This document shows positions 44,566 to 53,400 of a stretch of 64,000 nt of DNA, piece after piece; position 1 is the first letter of the stretch; each line of letters starts with the position of its first letter. The notes beneath the pieces are model-generated. The model ran no database searches. It saw nothing but the letters and a program-made list of their open reading frames with translations, and had not been told where the DNA came from. Position numbers and translations under genes: made by a program. The stretch spans positions 62,001-126,000 of the forward strand of contig NZ_JACCKD010000004.1 in the NCBI RefSeq assembly GCF_013450155.1, given 5' to 3'. The DNA is from Haloechinothrix aidingensis (GTDB taxonomy: Bacteria; Actinomycetota; Actinomycetes; Mycobacteriales; Pseudonocardiaceae).

Positions 44566-46383
44566 AGCGTTTCCGGTGGCCGCCGCGGCCGCGACGACCT
44601 GATCCCAGCTCAGCTGGAGGGGGTCGTCACCGACGCCTGCCATCAGCAACTCCAGGGCCCGACCGAGCTCCGTGGTGGACAGCTCGTCACCGAACCGGTC
44701 GATGAAGGCGAGCGCGCGGGGCCGCGCGAGCCCACCGAGCATCTCGCGGACCGTGTCCATCAGCTCGCGGGCCACGGAGGAGTCCGCTGCCACACCGTCG
44801 GTCAGCGCGACCACCGCGGCCAGCGAACGGCTCAACCGCGGGTCGGCCCGCTCCACCACCTCCACGGCGACGACGAACGGATGCTCGAGCAGCACTTGAC
44901 GTACCTCACCGAGCGAGACCAGCTGGCCGGAGACGCTCACCACCTCATCCATGCGGCCGAGGAACTCGAGGGCACCGTCCGGTCGCCTGCGAGCCAGGTC
45001 GTGGGTGGAGTACAGGCCGGGCCGGTGCCAGTGGCGCTGCCGGACGTCCTCGGCACCGCCGCCCTCCATCGCGCGCAGCGTGCCTGCCCATGGCCTGCGG
45101 AGCACCAGCTCACCCCGCTGCCCGGCAGGCAGTTCCCGCCCGTCGCCGTCGACGATCGCGAAGCCCGGGTCGGGCAACGAGTCCGGCGCCACGGGGTTGT
45201 CGACCCGTACCACGCCACCGAGCTGGATCTGCCCCCAGCCGTCGCCGACCGTGATACGGCCACCGCCCACGTCGTGGGTCAGCCAGTCGATCAGCTCGGG
45301 CTCGACCGGCTCGGCCATCGTCACGATCCGCCGCAGGCACGCGATGTCCGCCTGCGCGGGCGGCCGCCGTGACCATCCCCGCAGCATCCGGACCACCGTC
45401 GGCGTCGTCAGCAGGGTCGATACCCCGTACCGCCGCACGATGTCCCACGTCCGGTGCCTGGTCGGCACGTCGAGCGTGCCCTCGAACATCACCGCGCTCG
45501 AGCCCGCGAGCAGCGGACCGTACACACCGTGTGCCTGCGCACCTGCCCAGGAGATGTCACCGGCGCACCAGAACACCTCGCCCTCGGCGACCCCGTAGCG
45601 GTGCACGGCCAGTGCCGAGGACGCCAGCGTCGCGGCCCCGTGCAGCACCGATACCGGCCGGCCCCTGCGGTTGGCCAGGTGCATGGCCATCACCGGTTGC
45701 TCCGGGTCGAGCGCCACCGGGTCGGCCTCCGTGGCCAGGTCCTCGCCCTCCGGGCCGGTAGCCAGCAGCTCGTGCAGCCAGCGGTCCCCCTCGAACCACG
45801 CGACGTCCACGCCGGTACGCCGGATCACCACCGTGTGCTCGACCCCGCCGAGCGCGCCGAGGGCCTCGTCGGCACGTGCCTTCAGCGGCAGGATGGCCCC
45901 GTGCCGCCACGCGCCGTCCTGCGTCACCAGCACCCGTGGCCGGAAGTCGTCGAGCCGCTCGGCGAGGGCCTCGGTCGGCAGTGCCACAGGCAGGATCGCG
46001 TGCACGGCCCCGACGCGGGCGCAGGCGAGCATCGCCACCACGGTCTCCGGCAGCCAACCGGTGTGCAGCGCGACGCGGTCGCCCACCCCGACTCCCAGGC
46101 TGCGCAGCGCCCTCGCCAGCCTGCGGACCTCGCCGTGCAGCTCGCGGTAGGTCAGGCCGCGCCGGTCCCCCGGCTCACCCTCCCAGAGAATCGCCGTCCG
46201 GTCGCCGTGCGCACGCAGGTGCCGGTCGACGCAGTTGACGGACAGGTTGAACAGTCCCCCACCGAACCAGCGGCCGTAGTCGCCCACCGGCTCGTACAGG
46301 CGTTGCCAGGGAGCCTCCCAGTCGAGCTCGTCGGCGATCGCCGACCATACCGCGACGTCCTCGGGAATCTCGCGATCAGCCAT
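44560..46383 (-). CDS. Acetyl-CoA synthetase-like adenylate-forming protein, degenerate active site
   Basis: 607 aa from ATG 46383, overlapping the IclR stop by eight bases. The N-terminus (WFGGGLFNLSVNCVDRHLRA) and general layout are those of acetyl/propionyl-CoA synthetases. Key motifs are altered: the phosphate-binding loop TSGTTGxPKG reads LANRRGRPVSVLHGA near residue 237, the A5 segment reads TVGDGWGQIQLGGVV, and the C-terminal catalytic Lys of the usual SGK motif is replaced (LSTTELGRALELL). The C-terminal GRMDEVVSVSGQLVSLGEVR hinge is kept. It may bind acyl or adenylate ligands without making CoA esters. Grouped with an IclR regulator. Confidence 0.8.
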   Translation of the reverse strand: MADREIPEDVAVWSAIADELDWEAPWQRLYEPVGDYGRWFGGGLFNLSVNCVDRHLRAHGDRTAILWEGEPGDRRGLTYRELHGEVRRLARALRSLGVGVGDRVALHTGWLPETVVAMLACARVGAVHAILPVALPTEALAERLDDFRPRVLVTQDGAWRHGAILPLKARADEALGALGGVEHTVVIRRTGVDVAWFEGDRWLHELLATGPEGEDLATEADPVALDPEQPVMAMHLANRRGRPVSVLHGAATLASSALAVHRYGVAEGEVFWCAGDISWAGAQAHGVYGPLLAGSSAVMFEGTLDVPTRHRTWDIVRRYGVSTLLTTPTVVRMLRGWSRRPPAQADIACLRRIVTMAEPVEPELIDWLTHDVGGGRITVGDGWGQIQLGGVVRVDNPVAPDSLPDPGFAIVDGDGRELPAGQRGELVLRRPWAGTLRAMEGGGAEDVRQRHWHRPGLYSTHDLARRRPDGALEFLGRMDEVVSVSGQLVSLGEVRQVLLEHPFVVAVEVVERADPRLSRSLAAVVALTDGVAADSSVARELMDTVREMLGGLARPRALAFIDRFGDELSTTELGRALELLMAGVGDDPLQLSWDQVVAAAAATGNAE

Positions 46384-47119
46384 GACCCAGTGCCCTTCCC
46401 GCGGCATGCGCCGCACGGGACAGCTGGGCGGCGATCCTGTCCAGCTGCTCCTCCGAGGTCACCGGCGGTGCGGTCGCGGCAAGGGCGGCAACCGTGTGCC
46501 CGTGCCCGTCCACGATCGGGACCGCCACCTCACTCGGCTCCTGCGCCGAGCCTCCCTCGGTGACCAGGTACGGCGCCGCGCTCCAGCCGTCGCGCTCGGT
46601 ACCGAGCCGGGACCGCTGCTCGGCGTCGACGGATTCGAGCGCGCGTCGCCAGCCGTCTTCGGTACCGCGTGACGCGAGGATCCGGCCCGCCGCCGTCTCC
46701 AGCGCGGCGTGCACCCGGTGGGTGTCCCGGTACAGCCCGCCGTCGGCTCCATCCACCCGGTCGACGTAGACGACGCTGCCGCGCACCAGCACGGCCACGT
46801 GCACGGTCTGTCCGATCGAGTCGCGGAGCGGTACGAGGTAGGGGGCCAGCGCTCCGAGTATGGGCTGGCGAGCCAGGTACCGCTGCGCCAGCCGGGCGAC
46901 CTCCGGACCGAGCCCGTAACGCGACGACGTCGGGTCCTGCTCGACGAGGTCGGACAGCACCAGCGAACGCAGCAGCCGGTGCACCGTGGGCACCGACAGG
47001 CCCGAACGCTCGGCCAGGTCGGTCAGCTGCTGGAACGCGGGCCCTTCGGAGAGCAGCTCAAGCAGCAACACCGCGTTGCGCACCGTGCCGAGCGTTCCCC
47101 TCGCATCCGGCTCGCTCAC
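46376..47119 (-). CDS. IclR-family transcriptional regulator
   Basis: 247 aa from GTG 47119 (in-frame starts further up to 47173 also exist). Winged helix at residues 8-65: LGTVRNAVLLLELLSEGPAF, LAERSGLSVPTVHRLLRSLV. The C-terminal effector domain has YLVPLRDSIGQTVHVAVLV near 97 and ALETAAGRILAS near 138. It diverges from the Liv-type operon, and two palindromes typical of the family lie between. A ligand derived from the transported acid is expected (inference). Confidence 0.9.
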   Translation of the reverse strand: MSEPDARGTLGTVRNAVLLLELLSEGPAFQQLTDLAERSGLSVPTVHRLLRSLVLSDLVEQDPTSSRYGLGPEVARLAQRYLARQPILGALAPYLVPLRDSIGQTVHVAVLVRGSVVYVDRVDGADGGLYRDTHRVHAALETAAGRILASRGTEDGWRRALESVDAEQRSRLGTERDGWSAAPYLVTEGGSAQEPSEVAVPIVDGHGHTVAALAATAPPVTSEEQLDRIAAQLSRAAHAAGRALGHG

Positions 47120-47228
47120 TCGCCCCACCTTCGTCACGGCCCACCCGACTGGGACACCACTCACCGGCGCCACACCGCGGCGCCCTCGCCACCCTACACG
47201 GAGACGTACTCCGCACTAAGATAGTGAC

Positions 47229-47243
47229 TTTCACATAATGCAA
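47229..47243. promoter_or_regulatory. Candidate IclR operator 1
   Basis: TTTCACATAATGCAA, an imperfect palindrome (TTTCAC/ATGCAA around a 3-base centre). It lies 109 bases upstream of the iclR-type start. It differs by one base from the second copy at 47357, and it sits in an AT-rich patch within otherwise GC-rich DNA. Confidence 0.55.
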
Positions 47244-47356
47244 CGATAACGCACGCGACCGTGCCGCGCCTCCCCCAGTTGGCCACCGGCAGTGCCGCGT
47301 CAGCCACTCGGGCCGTGCCCGGCTGCCGAATCTCGTTTCCGTAAATCGCTATTGCT

Positions 47357-47371
47357 TTTCACATAGTGCAA
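47357..47371. promoter_or_regulatory. Candidate IclR operator 2
   Basis: TTTCACATAGTGCAA, palindrome TTTCAC-ATA-GTGCAA, 42 bases upstream of the ABC ATPase start and so placed near its promoter. Same sequence as 47229-47243 except one base. Paired sites flanking divergent promoters suit an IclR regulator of both units. Confidence 0.6.
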
Positions 47372-47413
47372 TCTTAGAGTCGGCTGCACAGTCGAACTCG
47401 GAGGTGGCCGAAG

Positions 47414-48250
47414 GTGATCACGCGCTCCTACCGGCATCCGCTCAACAGCAGCCGACTGGAACCCGGAGAACCACTGCTCGAAGTGTCCGACATCCGGCTC
47501 CGGTTCGGCGGCATCACCGCGCTCGACGAGGTGAGCCTGACCGTGCGGCAAGGCACCGTGCATGCCGTGATCGGACCGAACGGGGCGGGCAAGTCCAGCC
47601 TGCTGAACTGCATCAGCGGGCTGTACCGCCCGCAGGACGGCACGATCGTCGTGCACACCCCCGCTGGTGCGCACGACCTGACGCGCAAGAAGCCGCACCG
47701 GATCGCCCGGCTCGGCGTGGCGCGCTCCTTCCAGAACATCGAGCTGTTCCGGCACCTGACGGTGCTGGAGAACCTGATGCTCGGGCGGCACATACACATG
47801 CGCAACCGGCTCACCCGGTCCCTCGTGTGGTTCGGTCCCGCCCGGCGGCAGGAGATCGCGCATCGTGAGCTCGTCGAGGAGGTCATCGACCTGCTGCAGA
47901 TCCAGTCGGTACGGCACAAGCCGGTCGGCGCGCTCGCGTACGGGTTCCAGAAGCGTGTCGAGCTCGGCAGGGCACTGTGCATGCAGCCGGCCCTTCTGCT
48001 GCTCGACGAGCCGATGGCGGGCATGAACGCCGAGGAGAAGGAGGACATGGCCCGGTTCGTACTCGACGCTCACGAACTGGCCGGGGTCACCGCCGTCCTC
48101 ATCGAGCACGACATGAACGTCGTCATGGACATCTCCGACCGGGTCAGCGTGCTGGACTTCGGCCGGCTCATCGCCGACGGCGCCCCTGAACAGGTCAGCA
48201 ACGACCCGGATGTCGCCAAGGCCTACCTCGGCGAGGAGGTGCGGGCATGA
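47414..48250 (+). CDS. Liv-type ABC transporter ATP-binding protein (LivG-like)
   Basis: 278 aa, GTG 47414. Walker A GPNGAGKSSLLNCISG near residue 55, Q-loop ARSFQNIELFRHLTVLEN near 103, signature LAYGFQKRVELGRAL near 175, Walker B LLLLDEPMAGMN near 194 and switch His in LIEHDMNVVMDISD. The signature begins LAYGF rather than LSGGQ, as in LivG-type proteins. First gene of the seven-gene operon; it overlaps the ligase gene as ATGA. Confidence 0.9.
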   Translation: MITRSYRHPLNSSRLEPGEPLLEVSDIRLRFGGITALDEVSLTVRQGTVHAVIGPNGAGKSSLLNCISGLYRPQDGTIVVHTPAGAHDLTRKKPHRIARLGVARSFQNIELFRHLTVLENLMLGRHIHMRNRLTRSLVWFGPARRQEIAHRELVEEVIDLLQIQSVRHKPVGALAYGFQKRVELGRALCMQPALLLLDEPMAGMNAEEKEDMARFVLDAHELAGVTAVLIEHDMNVVMDISDRVSVLDFGRLIADGAPEQVSNDPDVAKAYLGEEVRA

Positions 48251-50247
48251 CAGCGCGTGCCGATCAGCGACCCGTGCCGTCGGACACCGGCGGCGACACC
48301 CGGGCGGACACCTTCCCGCGCCTGCTGCACGCGCTGGCCGACGAGCGGCCCGGCGACGTCGCGATGCAGGAGAAGCTGTACGGGATCTGGCAGCCCATCA
48401 CCTGGTCCGAGTACGCCCGGCGGGTGACCGACTTCGCGCACGGCCTCGCCGCTCTCGGCGTCGAGCAGGGCGAGGTCGTCGCCGTCATCGGCGACAACCG
48501 TCCGGAGTGGCTCATCGCCGAGCTGGCGACGCAGTCGATCGGGGCCGCCGTCGTCGGCATCTACCCGACCAGCATCGGGGAGGAGATCGTGCACATCCTC
48601 ACCGACGCCCGGGTACGGGTCGTCGTCGCCGAGGACCAGGAACAGGTCGACAAGATCATTCGCTTGAAGGACCGGCTCCCGTCGGTACACACCGTCGTGT
48701 ACTACGACCCGCACGGGCTCGAGCAGTACCGCGAGCCCTACCTTCGCGCGTTCACCGACGTCGAGGAGTCCGGACAGGAATGGGGCGCGCAGCACCCCGC
48801 GTGGCTGACCGAACGGATCGCCGCGGGATCACCCGATGAGGTCGCCGTCATCTGCACCACCTCGGGGACGACGGCCCGGCCGAAGCTCGCCGAGCTCTCG
48901 CACGCCAACCTGCTGGCGATGGCCGGGCACCTCCAGCGGATCGACCCGCTGACACGCAAGGACCGCTACGTCAGCTTCCTGCCGTTCGCCTGGATCGGCG
49001 AGCAGATGCTCGCCGTAGCCTGCGGGCTCTCGTGGGGATTCACGCTCAGCTTCCCGGAGGACGCCGCCACGCAGCGGGCCGACCTTCGCGAGATCGGGCC
49101 GGACGTGATGTTCAGCCCGCCACGGATCTGGGAGTCCATGCTCTCCGACGTCCAGGTGCGCATCGAGGAGGCCGACCGGCTCAAGCAAGCGGTGTTCCGT
49201 TGGGGCTACCGGGTCGGCGACCGCTACGCGGAACGGCGCGTACGCGGTCAGCGCCCCGGGACGTGGCTACGGCTGACCCACCGGGTCGCCGACGCCGTCG
49301 CGCTGCGCCCCGTCCGGGACCAGCTCGGGCTGACACGGCTCAAACGCGGCTACACCGGCGGTGCGCCGCTCGGCCCCGACGTGTTCCGCTTCTTCCACGC
49401 GATCGGAGTCAACCTCAAACAGATCTACGGGCAAACCGAGATCTGCGGCATCGCTGTGACCCATACCGACACCGACGTGCGGTTCCACACGGTCGGCACG
49501 CCGCTGCCGGGTACCGAGCTGCGCATCGCCGAGGACGGGGAGATCCTGCTGCGCTCGGCGTCGGTCTTCCGCGGCTATCACCGCAACCCGGAGAGCACCG
49601 CCGAGACGGTCGACCCGGATGGATGGCTGCACACCGGAGACGCCGGGTACACGGAGGACGGGCATCTCGTGGTGATCGACCGCGCCAAGGATGTCCGCCG
49701 TACCGCGGACGGCCAGCTGTTCTCCTCGGCATTCGTGGAGAACAAGGTGAAGTTCAGCCCCTACGTCGAGGAGGCCGTCGTCTTCGGCGGCGAGTCCGGC
49801 TCGGAGGTGACCGCGATGATCATCATTGACCCCGCCACCACCGGAGCCTGGGCCGAGCACCAGCACCTCTCCTACACCACCTACACCGACCTCGCGGCCA
49901 AGGAGCCGGTCTACCGGCTGATCGCTGGCGCGGTGGCCCGCGCCAACGAGGACCTGCCGGAGAGCACCCGGATCAGGCGGTTCGTCCTGCTGCACAAGCA
50001 GCTCGACCCGGACGACGACGAGATCACCCGCACCCGCAAGGTGCGGCGCGGCGTCATCGCCGAGCGCTACGCCGACATCATCTCCGCCCTGGACCGCGGC
50101 GACGCCGAGGTCGTCGTCGGCAGCACGATCACCTACCAGGACGGCACCGTGGTGGACCGCAAGACGCCGCTGCGGATATTCCCGATGTCGGAGTTCACGG
50201 GCGACGACGTCACCGGAACGGCGACCGTCTGGGGTGATCGGCGATGA
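48247..50247 (+). CDS. AMP-dependent long-chain acyl-CoA synthetase-like ligase (FadD15 type)
   Basis: 666 aa. Adenylation motifs intact: phosphate loop CTTSGTTARPKLAELSHANL near residue 201, YGQTEICGIAVTH near 400, HTGDAGYTEDGHLVVIDRAK near 460, and a terminal basic segment DDDEITRTRKVRRGVIAERY where the catalytic Lys is placed. It makes acyl-AMP then acyl-CoA. Position inside a Liv-type importer operon suggests that it activates the imported carboxylic acid at once; the substrate (fatty, aromatic or branched acid) is unknown. Confidence 0.88.
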   Translation: MTARADQRPVPSDTGGDTRADTFPRLLHALADERPGDVAMQEKLYGIWQPITWSEYARRVTDFAHGLAALGVEQGEVVAVIGDNRPEWLIAELATQSIGAAVVGIYPTSIGEEIVHILTDARVRVVVAEDQEQVDKIIRLKDRLPSVHTVVYYDPHGLEQYREPYLRAFTDVEESGQEWGAQHPAWLTERIAAGSPDEVAVICTTSGTTARPKLAELSHANLLAMAGHLQRIDPLTRKDRYVSFLPFAWIGEQMLAVACGLSWGFTLSFPEDAATQRADLREIGPDVMFSPPRIWESMLSDVQVRIEEADRLKQAVFRWGYRVGDRYAERRVRGQRPGTWLRLTHRVADAVALRPVRDQLGLTRLKRGYTGGAPLGPDVFRFFHAIGVNLKQIYGQTEICGIAVTHTDTDVRFHTVGTPLPGTELRIAEDGEILLRSASVFRGYHRNPESTAETVDPDGWLHTGDAGYTEDGHLVVIDRAKDVRRTADGQLFSSAFVENKVKFSPYVEEAVVFGGESGSEVTAMIIIDPATTGAWAEHQHLSYTTYTDLAAKEPVYRLIAGAVARANEDLPESTRIRRFVLLHKQLDPDDDEITRTRKVRRGVIAERYADIISALDRGDAEVVVGSTITYQDGTVVDRKTPLRIFPMSEFTGDDVTGTATVWGDRR

Positions 50248-51116
50248 GCGACTTCCTTCAGATGACGCTGTTCGGCCTGTCCAACGGGGCGATCCTGGCG
50301 CTGGCCGCCCTGGGGTTCGTGCTGATCTACAAGGCGACCAGGGTCATCAACTTCGCCCAGGGACACTTCCTCCTGGTCGGCGCCTATGCCTTCTACGCGG
50401 CCATCGTCGTGCTCGGGCTGCACTGGAGCCTGGCCGTGCTCGTCGCGGTGGCCTTCGCCGCCACGCTCGGCGTGCTCGTGGAACGGTTCGTGCTGCGGCC
50501 GATGATCGGCGAGGAAGCCATCGCGGTCATCATGGTCACCATCGGACTGTCCTCGGTGCTCGGTGGCGGCGTACAGCTGTTCTTCGGCACGACACCGCGG
50601 GAGACGCCGCCGTTCCTGCCATCCGGCGCGCTCACCATGGCCGGGGCCACCATGCCGTGGAGCCGGGTGGCCGCGATCGGCATCGCGGCCGCGGTGCTCA
50701 TCACGTTCTCGATCTTCTTCACCCGCACCCGGCACGGCATCGCGATGCGCGCGGTCGCCGACGACCAGCAGGCCGCCCTGACCATGGGGATCAGCGTGCG
50801 CAGGGTGTTCGCGCTGGCATGGGCGCTCGCCGCGGTCACGGCCGTTATCGGCGGGATCCTGCTGGCCGACCTCTCCGGGGTCTCCGCGGGGTTGGCGGGA
50901 TTCGGGCTGATCGTGTTCCCCGTCGTCATCCTCGGCGGGCTCGACTCGGTACCCGGAACGATCGTGGGCGGGATCATCATCGGCCTGCTCGTCCAGTACA
51001 CCGCCGGGTACGTCGGCGGAGGGCTGGAACAGGTGGTTCCGTTCATCGTGCTGATTCTCATCCTGATGGTCCGCCCGTACGGGCTGTTCGGCCAGACACG
51101 CATCGAGAGGGTCTGA
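50244..51116 (+). CDS. Liv-type ABC transporter permease (LivH-like)
   Basis: 290 aa with about eight hydrophobic segments. It starts SDFLQMTLFGLSNGAILALA and has GFVLIYKATRVINFAQGHFL near residue 26, a hallmark of LivH, plus RHGIAMRAVADDQQAALTMG near 165, the ATPase contact loop. ATGA overlaps with the preceding ligase gene. It forms the membrane pore with the next gene's product. Confidence 0.92.
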   Translation: MSDFLQMTLFGLSNGAILALAALGFVLIYKATRVINFAQGHFLLVGAYAFYAAIVVLGLHWSLAVLVAVAFAATLGVLVERFVLRPMIGEEAIAVIMVTIGLSSVLGGGVQLFFGTTPRETPPFLPSGALTMAGATMPWSRVAAIGIAAAVLITFSIFFTRTRHGIAMRAVADDQQAALTMGISVRRVFALAWALAAVTAVIGGILLADLSGVSAGLAGFGLIVFPVVILGGLDSVPGTIVGGIIIGLLVQYTAGYVGGGLEQVVPFIVLILILMVRPYGLFGQTRIERV

Positions 51117-51117
51117 C

Positions 51118-52170
51118 ATGGCTGCGACCTCGACCGGGATCCATCACCGCAGCTACGCGAGCGAGCTCGCCCTGCGGCACACCAGTGCCGAGAAGTTCCG
51201 GCTGGTACTCGTCGTGCTGGCCGTGCTCGCCGTACCGTTCGTGGTCAGCCCGTACTGGCTGACCATCGCCAACCAGATCGGCATCGCCGTGATCGGGGCG
51301 GTGGGGCTGAACATCCTGGTCGGCTACACCGGCCAGATCAGTCTCGGCCAGGGCGGGTTCCTCGCGGTCGGCGCCTACTCCTCGGCCATCCTGCACGTAC
51401 GGGGAGACCTGCCGATCCCCCTGTCGATCCTGCTGGCGACGTTGACGACCGCGGTCATCGGCGCGTTCTTCGGCATCCCCGCGCTCCGCCTCAAGGGCCT
51501 CTACCTCGCGATCGCCACCCTCGCCTCGCAGGAGATCATCCTGTTCGCCGTGCGCAACTGGGACGCGGTCACCGGCGGTCGCGACGCCATCTCGATACCG
51601 CGCATGGAGCTCGGCAGGTTCGTGTTCCGGCAGGACTTCCACTGGTACTGGGTGATCCTGCCGATCGCCGTGCTCGCCGTGGTATCGGCCCGCAACCTGT
51701 TCCGGACCGGCCTGGGCAGGTCGTTCATGGCGGTGCGTGACCACGACATCGCGGCCTCGGCGATGGGGGTCGACGTCACGCGGACGAAGGTGCTCGCCTT
51801 CGCGGTGTCCTCGGGGTTCGCCGGCCTGGCAGGCGCCCTCACCGCGCACTACACCGGCATCGTCACCTGGGAACGGTTCACGCTCGAGGAGTCGATCCTC
51901 TACCTCGCGATCATCATCGTGGGCGGGCTCGGCTCGATCGCGGGAACCGTCTACGGGGCGATCTTCATGATCACCCTGCCGGCGCTGATCACCAGGGTCG
52001 GGCAGGACATGCAGGGAACCCTGCCCGGCATCGCCGAGAAGCTGCCCGCGGTTCAGGTCGTCGTGTTCGGCCTGGTCATCGTGCTCTTCCTGATCTTCGA
52101 GCCCCGTGGCCTCGCCCGCATCTGGCAACGCCTCAAGGACTACGTGCGCTTCTGGCCGTTCCGGTACTGA
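51118..52170 (+). CDS. Liv-type ABC transporter permease (LivM-like)
   Basis: 350 aa. GLNILVGYTGQISLGQGGFL near residue 62 and GRSFMAVRDHDIAASAMGVD near 200 are LivM hallmarks; eight or more hydrophobic helices. It starts two bases after the LivH-like stop. A final basic tail (LARIWQRLKDYVRFWPF) is cytoplasmic. Confidence 0.92.
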   Translation: MAATSTGIHHRSYASELALRHTSAEKFRLVLVVLAVLAVPFVVSPYWLTIANQIGIAVIGAVGLNILVGYTGQISLGQGGFLAVGAYSSAILHVRGDLPIPLSILLATLTTAVIGAFFGIPALRLKGLYLAIATLASQEIILFAVRNWDAVTGGRDAISIPRMELGRFVFRQDFHWYWVILPIAVLAVVSARNLFRTGLGRSFMAVRDHDIAASAMGVDVTRTKVLAFAVSSGFAGLAGALTAHYTGIVTWERFTLEESILYLAIIIVGGLGSIAGTVYGAIFMITLPALITRVGQDMQGTLPGIAEKLPAVQVVVFGLVIVLFLIFEPRGLARIWQRLKDYVRFWPFRY

Positions 52171-52212
52171 CGGGAGCCCGTTCCAACCACCCACCGTGTC
52201 AAGGAGGACACC

Positions 52213-53400
52213 ATGCACAGACGCGCATCCGCATCACTGGCCACCGCCGCGGTCACCGCATTGACCCTGGCCGCCTGCGGCGGCCCCGGAGCCGAGGAGG
52301 GCGGCGGTGACGGCCCCATCCCGATCGGGGTGCTCTCCGACCTGTCCGGCGCCACAGCCGATGTCGGCACCCCGTACAGCGAGGGCATCCGCGGCTACGC
52401 CGACTGGCTCAACGAGCAGGGCGGTATCGACGGCCGCGAGATCGACCTCAAGCTCAACGACTACGCCTACGACGTCGCGCGTGCCGAGCAGCTGTACTCG
52501 CAGTACGTCAACGAGGGCGTGGTGGCCGTCCAGGGCTGGGGCACAGGGGACACCGAGGCACTGCGGCAGAAGGTCGCCCAGGACGAGTTACCGTTCATGT
52601 CGGCCTCCTACGCCGAGACACTCGTCGACCCGGAGGAGTCGCCGTACAACTTCGTCGTCGCGGCGACCTACTCGGACCAGATGCGCGTCGCGCTGGACTG
52701 GATCGCCTCGGACTCCGGCGGCGACGGCACCGTCGCGGTGTTCCACCACGACAGCCCGTTCGGCACATCACCGGTAGCCGACGGGGAGGCGTACATCGAG
52801 GAGAACGACCTCGGCCTGGGGTACGACAACTACGCCATGCCGGAGGGGGCCACCGACTACGTCGCCCAGCTCAACCGCGCCGAGTCGGCAGGCGCCGAGT
52901 ACGTCGTGGTGCAGAACGTCTCGAGCCCGGCCGCGATGCTGGCCAGCAACATCGCCCAGCAGAACCTCGACATGACGGTGGTGTGCCTGAACTGGTGCGC
53001 CGACGAGCAGTTCATCGATCTGGCAGGCGACGCGGCCGAGGGGCACATGATGGTGCAACCGTTCTCCCCGCCGTCCGACCCGGTGGACGGGCACACCGAC
53101 CCCGCGGACTTCCTCGAGTCCCAGGGCGAGTCCCTCGAGGACAAGGGCCTGCACTACGTGCAGGGCTGGTACACCATGCACGTGATGGCCGAGGGCATCC
53201 GGCACACGATCGACTCCGGCCAGGAGGTCACCGGAAGCAACCTGCGTGACGCGCTGCGGAGCATGGATCCGGTGGACACCGGCGATGTGACCGTGCCGAT
53301 CTCCTTCGACTCCGACAGCCACCGCGGCATGGACGGCACCGGGATCTACCAGGTGGACGACGGTGCGCTGACCGCGGTGGAACGGGGGGTCACCCCATGA
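52213..53400 (+). CDS. Liv-type substrate-binding lipoprotein
   Basis: 395 aa. Signal with hydrophobic core ASLATAAVTALTL and lipobox LAACGG, Cys near residue 21. The mature protein begins 'PIPIGVLSDLSGATADVG' and shows the type I periplasmic fold of LivK-like proteins (VAVQGWGTGDTEALRQKVAQ; YVVVQNVSSPAAMLASNIAQ). AAGGAGG precedes the ATG. It captures the substrate outside the cell; the binding pocket does not reveal whether it is an amino acid or another acid. Confidence 0.92.
   Translation: MHRRASASLATAAVTALTLAACGGPGAEEGGGDGPIPIGVLSDLSGATADVGTPYSEGIRGYADWLNEQGGIDGREIDLKLNDYAYDVARAEQLYSQYVNEGVVAVQGWGTGDTEALRQKVAQDELPFMSASYAETLVDPEESPYNFVVAATYSDQMRVALDWIASDSGGDGTVAVFHHDSPFGTSPVADGEAYIEENDLGLGYDNYAMPEGATDYVAQLNRAESAGAEYVVVQNVSSPAAMLASNIAQQNLDMTVVCLNWCADEQFIDLAGDAAEGHMMVQPFSPPSDPVDGHTDPADFLESQGESLEDKGLHYVQGWYTMHVMAEGIRHTIDSGQEVTGSNLRDALRSMDPVDTGDVTVPISFDSDSHRGMDGTGIYQVDDGALTAVERGVTP

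Noticed and set aside
48247-50247. Non-ribosomal peptide or polyketide cluster
   Set aside because: The adenylate-forming genes are stand-alone ligases with transporter genes; no carrier, condensation or ketosynthase domains are seen.
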